In this document: piece by piece, positions 1 through 5,970 of the stretch | Layout of the letters: each line of letters starts with the position of its first letter | Numbering within the stretch: position 1 is the stretch's first letter | Assembly: GCA_902795785.1 (NCBI GenBank) | Contig: CADBMK010000032.1 | Coordinates: 1 to 12,271, forward strand | Origin: an uncultured Bacteroidia bacterium | GTDB lineage: Bacteria; Bacteroidota; Bacteroidia; Bacteroidales; UBA932 | Direction: 5' to 3' | DNA: 12,271 nt | Program-made: the position numbers and the translations under genes | Notes under the pieces: generated by a model | Database searches by the model: none | What the model was told of the DNA's origin: nothing | The model's input: only the letters and a program-made list of their open reading frames with translations

Positions 1-527
1 CCCCAGATATCAGCGAAGCCTGAGAACTTGAGGCCCTTTACATTGAAGAGGTCCTCCATTCCCCATACAACTGTGAACTGAAGAGGGAGCTGGCTGTCTG
101 TACGGCTATAGTTGTAAGTCTTGAAGAGAAGCTCGAGTGTGAGAGTATTCTTGAAATCCTTAGAGTGAAGGAAGTAGTTTGCACCGAAAAGCCAGTTGCA
201 GTTTCCGAAATCAACACCTGAGTTGAACTCAACGTGCGCGCTGATAGGAGCGAACTTGGTATCCTGCCAGAGGTTGATGCCACGTGCGATCTCGAAGTAG
301 CTTCCCTTTGCGCCATGGAAATTCTCCTTGCGCATATCCTTTGTAGCATAGTCATAATCTACAAAGAAGAAAGTGTCTCCCCACTTGTCACCCTTGTACA
401 TTTCAAGAGTTGTTGTGGCGTGCTTGCGGTCCTTTCCAAAATCATAGAATGTCTGGAGATTAACCTGTGCAGCTGCAGTAGCAGCTGAAGCAACAACGAG
501 TGCTGCTGTAATAATTGCTTTTCTCAT
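1..527 (-). CDS. DUF5020 family outer-membrane protein (3' end cut by window)
   Basis: About 175 codons are visible from the ATG at 527; the reading frame is still open at base 1, so the C-terminus is missing. Residues 1-21 form a clear signal peptide (charged MRK start, Ala/Val-rich core, cleavage after AAAQ). The mature part begins with a YDFGKDR segment, then TTTLEMYKGDKWG and TFFFVDYDY, which I recognise from Bacteroidota DUF5020 proteins, relatives of the Tsx nucleoside-channel group. Alternating aromatic and polar residues fit a small beta-barrel. It starts 32 bases after the DcaP-like porin stop and is probably in the same transcript as the porin and the symporter. The substrate cannot be told from sequence; a nucleoside channel is only a family-level guess. 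The start has no Shine-Dalgarno sequence, which is usual for the phylum. Confidence 0.8.
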   Translation of the reverse strand, partial: MRKAIITAALVVASAATAAAQVNLQTFYDFGKDRKHATTTLEMYKGDKWGDTFFFVDYDYATKDMRKENFHGAKGSYFEIARGINLWQDTKFAPISAHVEFNSGVDFGNCNWLFGANYFLHSKDFKNTLTLELLFKTYNYSRTDSQLPLQFTVVWGMEDLFNVKGLKFSGFADIW

Positions 528-559
528 AATTAGGGATAATAAAAAAACTATACTCTAAA

Positions 560-1876
560 CTAGAATGTAAACTTAACGAGACCCTGAACGCGGTTGTTGA
601 ATACCCAGTGGAGGCCGTCCTCATAGAGGCCCTTCTCGAGGTTGCAACGGCTCTTGTCACCATACTGGACACCTGTAAGCTCATACTCCACGCCGAGGTC
701 GAACTTGCCGAAGCTGTGGATGAACGTAGGGGTGATACGCATCATCTGGTTGACGTTTGAATTGATATTCTTTGCAAAGTTGAACTCAGCAGGCGTGTAC
801 GCATTGCTACCCGCCATAAGAGCGTCCTTGGTTCCAAAGTTCTTGTAATATCCGAGGAAGAGGATATACTTGTTAACAGTACCCTTGCTGAAGCTAACCC
901 AGCTGCTTGATGCCTGGGTCGGGGTATACTTTCTCTCTCCGGTTTCAGCGTTGTAGCTCTTCACACCGTAGCCACCGATAAGGTTGACGTGCTCGCCGGC
1001 TTCAGCAAGAACGCTCTTGGCCTTGACTGAGAAGTCCTTGTTCTGATACTGGAGATAGATGAACTTGTTGAATGTTGTGATGCGGTCATCTACGAGAACT
1101 GAAGTATTCTCAGTGCCGCCAGGGATGGCCGCAGAGATTGTCGTATAGTACCTAGGCTTGATGCTCAGCACGTCGAGACCGAGTCTTCCGAGGAATCCGC
1201 CGTTCTTATAGTTGACGCCGATGTAGAGCTCAGGAGTCTTTGCATACTTGATATAGTTTGCTGAAGCTCCCTCAGGTCCTGCTGAAACATACTGCATCTG
1301 CCAGAGAGCGGCAGCTGTAGCTGAGAAGTTGTCGTTGATCTTGTAATCCCAGTTTACCTGAGGAGTACGCGCAAACGGACCGAACGGTGCACCTGTATTG
1401 AGGCTGAATACGTGAGGCATATCGGCAGCCATCGGATGCCATGCCTGACCAACCTTTACAAGGCTTGCACCCTTCTGCGCAGTCATGAATGCCTGACGAA
1501 GACGGAGTGTAGCAGTTCCTGTGGAACCTGAAAGGCCGGCATAGAAGTCTGACTCAACCCTTGCGCCGAACTTTACTCCATTGTATTCATAACCCTTTAC
1601 TTCAACCCAGAGACGTGATGTGAGGGCTGCAAAGCGGAATGTGCTGTGAGCGTAGATATCGTCACCGTTTGCTCCGGTAACTGACCTGTCCTTAGGTCCC
1701 CAGGTATAGAAATCCTCTGTACCTGCGGTGCACTCACGTGAATCGTATGCAAAATAGCTTCTGATAAAGCCGTGTACTTCAACGGTAGCCTTCTTTTCCT
1801 GTGATTTTTCCTGCGCCGGGGTTGCGACAGGGAAAAGCATTGATGCGAGAATCGCAAAAGAAACAAATCTTTTCAT
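560..1876 (-). CDS. DcaP-like outer-membrane porin
   Basis: 438 residues from the ATG at 1876. I chose this start because it gives a compact signal peptide (MKRF, hydrophobic core, cut near TPAQ at about residue 22). In-frame ATGs at 1891 and 1942 would add an unlikely leader, and the one at 1942 lies upstream of the putative promoter. The mature protein opens with VEVHGFIRSYFAYDSRE (about 32-48) and TEDFYTWGPKD (53-63), typical of Bacteroidota proteins of the DcaP trimeric porin family. It then has many short amphipathic strands and ends in Phe (VKFTF), as expected for a Bam-assembled barrel. DcaP was first linked to dicarboxylate uptake in Acinetobacter. Here the gene follows a dicarboxylate symporter by 75 bases, so a shared role in organic acid uptake is plausible, though the substrate is inferred from context. 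Confidence 0.82.
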   Translation of the reverse strand: MKRFVSFAILASMLFPVATPAQEKSQEKKATVEVHGFIRSYFAYDSRECTAGTEDFYTWGPKDRSVTGANGDDIYAHSTFRFAALTSRLWVEVKGYEYNGVKFGARVESDFYAGLSGSTGTATLRLRQAFMTAQKGASLVKVGQAWHPMAADMPHVFSLNTGAPFGPFARTPQVNWDYKINDNFSATAAALWQMQYVSAGPEGASANYIKYAKTPELYIGVNYKNGGFLGRLGLDVLSIKPRYYTTISAAIPGGTENTSVLVDDRITTFNKFIYLQYQNKDFSVKAKSVLAEAGEHVNLIGGYGVKSYNAETGERKYTPTQASSSWVSFSKGTVNKYILFLGYYKNFGTKDALMAGSNAYTPAEFNFAKNINSNVNQMMRITPTFIHSFGKFDLGVEYELTGVQYGDKSRCNLEKGLYEDGLHWVFNNRVQGLVKFTF

Positions 1877-1898
1877 TTTGATTTCATTCATAAAATAC

Positions 1899-1929
1899 GC
1901 AGCGGACGGCCTTACGACCAATCCGCTGC
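1899..1929 (-). other. Long hairpin in the symporter-porin gap
   Basis: Read on the minus strand, an 8-bp perfect inverted repeat (GCAGCGGA and TCCGCTGC) encloses an inner 4-bp stem, GGTC with GGCC, capped by a GTAA tetraloop of the GNRA type. A T-G wobble and one unpaired T join the two stems, giving about 13 paired positions. No T-tract follows directly, so it does not look like a simple terminator. The 5' arm overlaps the last base of the TAnnTTTG box at 1929-1936. It could act as an RNA stability or processing element in readthrough mRNA from the symporter, or as a protein-binding operator at the porin promoter. Structure seen; function inferred. Confidence 0.55.
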
Positions 1930-1936
1930 AAATATA
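1929..1936 (-). promoter_or_regulatory. Putative -7 box of the porin promoter
   Basis: The minus strand reads TATATTTG, an exact match to the Bacteroides-type -7 consensus TAnnTTTG, 52 bases before the chosen porin start. Transcription would begin near 1923-1926, leaving a leader of about 50 bases. I see no good -33 TTG element at the usual spacing. The box lies just after the symporter stop codon, so it may let the porin be expressed separately from the symporter. Confidence 0.45.
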
Positions 1937-1951
1937 GGACATTTATTGAAA

Positions 1952-3406
1952 TTAAATACCAACTGAAATAAGGAGTGTGTATCCCAGTGTAAGGCCGATA
2001 GCGCCGATAAGTACACCGATCTTTGCCATATCCTTTGTCTCAACAAGACCTGTTGAAGATGCAATTGCATTAGGAGGTGTAGAGATAGGAAGGATCATAG
2101 CGAATGAAGTACTCATTGCAAGACCGATAAGAAGTGCACGTACGCCACCGATTGCATCCAGCTGTGTGCCAAGGGTTGTTCCTGCTGCACCTACAGCGAT
2201 GGCTGTAAGGATAGGGACGAGAAGGTTGGCCGCAGAGGTATTTGAAAGGAAGTTTGAAATACCGTATCCGATGAAACCAGAGATAAGGAGCACTGCGAGT
2301 GCTGACATAGAATCAAACGGAATTGCATTGACAAGAGTATTTGCAAGTCCAGTCTTTACGAGGGCTGTACCGAGGGCGAGACCACCGGCAACCATCCAGA
2401 GGACATCCCAGCTGAGGCCTGCGAAATCTTTCTTCTCAAATACTCCGGTTGCCACGAACACTCCGAAAGGAATGAGGGCCACCTCGTTTGAGTTGAGGTT
2501 GGTAATATCTGAAGGGATAAGCCAGAGAAGGATGGTAACGATGAATGTTACTGCCACAACCCAGAACTTATAGTCACGCTTGCCGTCGCTTTCAATCTTG
2601 AGTTCGATGGACTTGGCCTTGAACGGGAAGAAGAAAAGCAGCAGAAGCCATGCAATTACAAGCATTACGAACACGAATGGAACCATATGCATACACCACT
2701 CGCCGAAACCGACCTCAATGCCGAGAGACTCCTTGAGGTAACCGAGGGCGATGACGTTAGGAGGGGTTCCGATAGGGGTACCGATACCTCCGAGGTTTGC
2801 ACCGATAGGAATTGCAAGGGCAAGACCGATACGTCCCTTACCGTCTGCAGGAAGGGTCCTGAGGACAGGAGCAAGGAATGCAAGCATCATGGCTGCGGTA
2901 GCAGTGTTGCTCATGAACATTGAGAAAAGCGCTACTACGAAGAGGATTCCGAGGAGCACCATCTTAGGGTTTGTTCCGAAAGGCTTGAGGAGGACCTTCG
3001 CAAGTACTACGTCAAGACCTACCTTCGTAGCGGCGAGGGCAAGCACGAAACCACCCATGAAAAGCATGATGGTCGGGCTTGCGAAAGAGCCCATAAGCTC
3101 TTTGTATGTACAAAGGGCTCCTTCTGCGTAACCACCTTCAACCGGGGTGAGAAGGAAGCTGAACGCGCCGTTAGAAACTGTAAAAATGAGGAGAACTGTG
3201 ACGATGATTGAAGTTGCCCATGCCGGAACAGCTTCAGTAATCCACATAAGCGCCGCAAAAAGGAAAAGCGCAATCGTTCTCTGCTGAACTACTGTCAATC
3301 CTTCAATACCATACCAGGAGGTCGGCATGAAGAAAAGGACGACCGTAAGTACAAGGATGATCGGAAGGATCACACAGTACTTTAAAGAGAATTTAGATTC
3401 TGACAT
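1952..3406 (-). CDS. SLC13/DASS family Na+/dicarboxylate symporter
   Basis: 484 residues, a usual length for bacterial DASS carriers such as VcINDY. It is highly hydrophobic, with roughly 11-12 membrane spans. The two pseudo-symmetric signature motifs are both intact: SNT at 166-168 followed by GTPPN at 213-217, and SNT at 388-390 followed by STPPN at 442-446. In the family, the SNT motifs bind Na+ and the substrate carboxylates, and the Pro-Pro loops help form the Na+ sites. Segment ITEAVPAW (56-63) is also typical. It probably imports C4 dicarboxylates (succinate, fumarate, malate) or possibly citrate or 2-oxoglutarate across the inner membrane. It starts 117 bases after gdhA, beyond a terminator and a new promoter, and precedes the DcaP-like porin. 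The start has an A-rich leader with no Shine-Dalgarno sequence. Confidence 0.92.
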   Translation of the reverse strand: MSESKFSLKYCVILPIILVLTVVLFFMPTSWYGIEGLTVVQQRTIALFLFAALMWITEAVPAWATSIIVTVLLIFTVSNGAFSFLLTPVEGGYAEGALCTYKELMGSFASPTIMLFMGGFVLALAATKVGLDVVLAKVLLKPFGTNPKMVLLGILFVVALFSMFMSNTATAAMMLAFLAPVLRTLPADGKGRIGLALAIPIGANLGGIGTPIGTPPNVIALGYLKESLGIEVGFGEWCMHMVPFVFVMLVIAWLLLLFFFPFKAKSIELKIESDGKRDYKFWVVAVTFIVTILLWLIPSDITNLNSNEVALIPFGVFVATGVFEKKDFAGLSWDVLWMVAGGLALGTALVKTGLANTLVNAIPFDSMSALAVLLISGFIGYGISNFLSNTSAANLLVPILTAIAVGAAGTTLGTQLDAIGGVRALLIGLAMSTSFAMILPISTPPNAIASSTGLVETKDMAKIGVLIGAIGLTLGYTLLISVGI

Positions 3407-3454
3407 TTTTTTGAACTATTATGTAATTTACACTAGCCAAATTTTAAAGCGGTG

Positions 3455-3462
3455 CAAAGATA
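3455..3462 (-). promoter_or_regulatory. Putative -7 box of the symporter promoter
   Basis: The minus strand reads TATCTTTG, an exact match to the Bacteroides-type TAnnTTTG. It sits 48 bases before the symporter ATG and only 2 bases after the T-tract of the gdhA terminator. The predicted transcript start is near 3450, giving a leader of about 43 bases. The -33 region falls within the terminator hairpin and shows no clear TTG. Confidence 0.5.
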
Positions 3463-3464
3463 GT

Positions 3465-3492
3465 AAAAAAGACCGGACTTGAGCCGGTCTTT
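3465..3492 (-). terminator. Rho-independent terminator after gdhA
   Basis: On the minus strand, AAAGACCGG, a 7-base loop and CCGGTCTTT form a perfect 9-bp stem (3468-3492), with a run of six T's on its descending side (3465-3470). It lies about 30 bases after the gdhA stop. The A-run on the other side means it could also stop opposite-strand transcription, though no gene converges here. Confidence 0.85.
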
Positions 3493-3523
3493 AAAAGATT
3501 GTTGTATAAATAATAAGGGGCCG

Positions 3524-4861
3524 CTAGAGCACTCCCTGAGCAAGCATGGCCTCGGCAACTTTCATGAAGCCCGCGATGTTTGCTCCCTTTACATAATTCA
3601 CCGTTCCGTCAGGCTGCGAGCCATATTTTACACAGGCAGCGTGGATGGAATCCATGATACTGTGAAGTTTCTGGTCAACCTCCTTTGCAGTCCAGTTAAG
3701 ATGCATTGCGTTCTGTGTCATCTCAAGGCCTGAGGTAGCAACGCCACCGGCGTTCACCGCCTTACCTGGTGCGAACATGATCTTTGAACTCTGGAATGCC
3801 TCGATGGCGCCAGGCTGACAGCCCATGTTGGAAACCTCGGCGCAGAGCCAGGTACCGTTGGCGATAAGTTCCTTTGCATCCTCCTCGCTCATCTCATTCT
3901 GGAATGCGCAAGGCATTGCGATATCGCACTTGATGCTCCAGGACTTCTTGCCAGGAATGAACTGCGCATCCTTGAATTTCTGTGCGAACGGTGCCACGAC
4001 ATCGTTGTTGGAAGCACGGAGCTCAAGCATATAGTCTATCTTCTCGTCCGTCATTCCGTTAGGGTTGTAGATAACTCCGTCAGGACCTGAGATGGCAACG
4101 ACTCTTGCACCGAGTTCGGTAGCCTTCTTGCAGACACCCCAGGCAACGTTACCGAAACCTGAAACCGCAATGTCAAGACCCTTGATATCCTTGTTCATAC
4201 GCTGAAGCATATGCTGAACGAAATATGTTGCGCCATATCCGGTAGCCTCAGGACGGACAAGGGACCCGCCATAGGTAAGACCCTTTCCGGTAAGGACTCC
4301 CTGGTGCTCGCGTGTAAGCTTCTTGTACATTCCGTTGAGGAATCCGATTTCACGTCCGCCAACGCCGATATCACCGGCAGGAACGTCCATGTCAGGACCG
4401 ATATTTCTCCAGAGCTCAAGCATGAAAGCCTGGCAGAAACGCATGATTTCGGCGTCTGACTTTCCCTTAGGGTTGAAGTCTGAGCCACCCTTGCCACCGC
4501 CCATAGGAAGTGTCGTGAGGGCATTCTTGAAAATCTGCTCGAAGCCGAGGAACTTAAGGATTGAAGGGTTTACCGAAGGATGGAAACGAAGACCTCCCTT
4601 ATATGGTCCGATTGCGTTGTTGAACTGAACTCTATATCCGGTGTTCACCTGAATCTGTCCTTCATCATCTACCCACGTAACGCGGAACGTAATGATCCTG
4701 TCAGGCTCAACGAGTCTCTCAACGATCTTTGCCTCCTCAAATTCAGGATGTTTGTTATATACATCCTCAATTGACTCAAGTACTTCACGTACTGCCTGAA
4801 GATACTCTTTCTCAGCAGGATACTTTGCCTGCAGCGAAGCCATCACTTTTGCTGTATTCAT
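3524..4861 (-). CDS. gdhA: Glutamate dehydrogenase, hexameric (NADP-type) family
   Basis: 445 residues, the normal length for the small hexameric bacterial enzyme, which interconverts 2-oxoglutarate plus ammonium and glutamate using NAD(P)(H). Landmarks in order: GPYKGGLRFHP (85-95) with a substrate-binding Lys; PMGGGKGG (119-126) with the catalytic Lys; PAGDIGVGGREIG (161-173) with the catalytic Asp; LTYGGSLVRPEATGYG (195-210); the dinucleotide loop SGFGNVAWG (234-242); and FAPGKAVNAGGVATSGLEM (363-381). All core residues are present. At 341-350 it reads AEVSNMGCQP where E. coli GdhA has AEGANMPTT. The cofactor cannot be settled from sequence alone; NADPH is the usual choice for this form. 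The gene sits alone between two terminators, next to korAB, whose substrate 2-oxoglutarate is its product or substrate. Confidence 0.96.
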   Translation of the reverse strand: MNTAKVMASLQAKYPAEKEYLQAVREVLESIEDVYNKHPEFEEAKIVERLVEPDRIITFRVTWVDDEGQIQVNTGYRVQFNNAIGPYKGGLRFHPSVNPSILKFLGFEQIFKNALTTLPMGGGKGGSDFNPKGKSDAEIMRFCQAFMLELWRNIGPDMDVPAGDIGVGGREIGFLNGMYKKLTREHQGVLTGKGLTYGGSLVRPEATGYGATYFVQHMLQRMNKDIKGLDIAVSGFGNVAWGVCKKATELGARVVAISGPDGVIYNPNGMTDEKIDYMLELRASNNDVVAPFAQKFKDAQFIPGKKSWSIKCDIAMPCAFQNEMSEEDAKELIANGTWLCAEVSNMGCQPGAIEAFQSSKIMFAPGKAVNAGGVATSGLEMTQNAMHLNWTAKEVDQKLHSIMDSIHAACVKYGSQPDGTVNYVKGANIAGFMKVAEAMLAQGVL

Positions 4862-4897
4862 CTCTATTCTGTTATTAGGTTATTAGTAAAAAATATT

Positions 4898-4925
4898 AAA
4901 AAAGGGAGAACCGCATGGTCCTCCC
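4898..4925 (-). terminator. Rho-independent terminator after korB
   Basis: On the minus strand, GGGAGGACC, loop ATGC and GGTTCTCCC form a 9-bp stem with one G-T wobble (4904-4925), followed by six T's (4898-4903). It begins about 9 bases after the korB stop and ends 36 bases before the gdhA start, so it separates kor from gdhA transcription. Any gdhA promoter must overlap it or lie in the AT-rich stretch 4862-4900. Confidence 0.85.
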
Positions 4926-4934
4926 TTCTGTTCT

Positions 4935-5954
4935 TTATTCAACTGTCCAGGTTGAGCCGCTTCGCAGGAGTTCATCTACTGAATGAACCTTAGCCTTGGC
5001 CTTGACGGCTTCAAGCTGCTTTTCGACTTCGTCCTGATATGTTATGTCTGAAACGTCACGGATGATACCGAGGGCGACAGGGAAATCAGGTCCCTTCATA
5101 TCTGCGAGCATCATCTGAAGACCGAGGTTGTCCTCGTGAGGATTGTGGGTGAGGATATCGTCCTCTGTCACTCCGTTCTCTCCGATGGTAACAACCTTGA
5201 GCTTGTGTCCGTCGAGAACAAGGCCCTTGTTCCTTTCTGCACCGAAGATCATCTTCTCGCCTGCCTTGAGGACGATTGTCCTGTCCGCCTTGACCTCCTT
5301 TGCGGAGAACTCGGCGTGAGAGCCGTTATTGAAAATGACGCAGTTGGTAAGGAACTCCATCACTGAACATCCCTTATGGCGTGAAGCCTCAAGCATGATC
5401 TCACCGCTGAGGGCAAGTTCAGAGTCGATGCTGCGCGCAAAGAACGTTCCCTTTGCTCCGATTACGAGTGAGCCCGGATTGAACGGATTCTCCACTGTAC
5501 CGTAAGGAGATGTCTTTGTAATTGCGCCCAGCTTTGACGTAGGGCTATACTGACCCTTCGTCATACCGTAGATACGGTTGTTGAAGAGACAGATATTGAT
5601 GTCGATATTTCTTCTGATTGCGTGGATGAAGTGGTTACCACCGATAGCAAGGGCGTCACCGTCACCGGAAATCTGCCAGATGCTGAGTTCAGGGTTTGCC
5701 ACCTTCATACCTGTTGCGATGGCTGCGGCACGTCCGTGGATACTGTGGAATCCATAGGTGCTCACATAATATGGAAGACGTGACGAACAGCCGATACCGG
5801 AAACGACAACGATATTCTCCTTGTCGATACCCTTTTCTTCACAAACTGTAGGGAATGTCTTCTGAAGTGCGGCAAGGATAGCGTAATCACCGCATCCAGG
5901 GCACCATCTTACTTCCTGGTCACTCTTGAAATCCTTCAATGTATATTTTGCCAT
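4935..5954 (-). CDS. korB: 2-oxoacid:ferredoxin oxidoreductase beta subunit (probably 2-oxoglutarate)
   Basis: 339 residues. This subunit binds thiamine diphosphate and a [4Fe-4S] cluster, and works with KorA to interconvert a 2-oxoacid plus CoA and acyl-CoA plus CO2, passing electrons to ferredoxin in the cytoplasm. Visible landmarks: RWCPGCGDYAIL (17-28) with Cys18 and Cys21; GIGCSSR (53-59) with Cys56; GRAAAIATG (74-82); the thiamine diphosphate/Mg2+ motif GDGDALAIGGNH (97-108) through LFNNRIYGMT (123-132); and a further Cys at 196 and 205, one of which is the likely fourth cluster ligand. HFIHAIRRNIDI (108-119) resembles 2-oxoglutarate enzymes, but specificity is inferred. The start lies 13 bases after the korA stop, with a strong Shine-Dalgarno sequence. 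A terminator follows. Confidence 0.93.
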   Translation of the reverse strand: MAKYTLKDFKSDQEVRWCPGCGDYAILAALQKTFPTVCEEKGIDKENIVVVSGIGCSSRLPYYVSTYGFHSIHGRAAAIATGMKVANPELSIWQISGDGDALAIGGNHFIHAIRRNIDINICLFNNRIYGMTKGQYSPTSKLGAITKTSPYGTVENPFNPGSLVIGAKGTFFARSIDSELALSGEIMLEASRHKGCSVMEFLTNCVIFNNGSHAEFSAKEVKADRTIVLKAGEKMIFGAERNKGLVLDGHKLKVVTIGENGVTEDDILTHNPHEDNLGLQMMLADMKGPDFPVALGIIRDVSDITYQDEVEKQLEAVKAKAKVHSVDELLRSGSTWTVE

Positions 5955-5960
5955 TGTTTT

Positions 5961-5970
5961 ACCCTCCTTA
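5961..5970 (-). promoter_or_regulatory. Strong Shine-Dalgarno site of korB, overlapping the korA stop
   Basis: The minus strand reads TAAGGAGGGT: the TAA stop codon of korA is the first part of an AAGGAGG core (5963-5969), 8 bases before the korB ATG. This is near-ideal in sequence and spacing. None of the other starts in the window has a comparable site, and Bacteroidota genes generally lack one, so this site stands out. It supports the korB start and suggests the junction is tuned for balanced or coupled synthesis of the two subunits. Confidence 0.75.

Noticed and set aside
1877..1942. N-terminal extension of the DcaP-like porin to the ATG at 1942
   Set aside because: The extra 22 residues precede the true signal peptide, overlap the hairpin and the -7 box, and would place the start upstream of its own promoter.
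1977..2573. 198-codon open frame on the plus strand opposite the symporter
   Set aside because: It is fully antisense to a well-supported membrane carrier, its product is a low-complexity Arg/Pro/Ile/Ala mix with no recognisable domain, and it mirrors the codon bias of the real gene.
4888..4895. TATTTTTT, a near match to the -7 box, upstream of gdhA
   Set aside because: It lacks the final G and sits in a T-rich stretch just after the korB terminator, where such near matches are expected by chance. The gdhA promoter remains unplaced.
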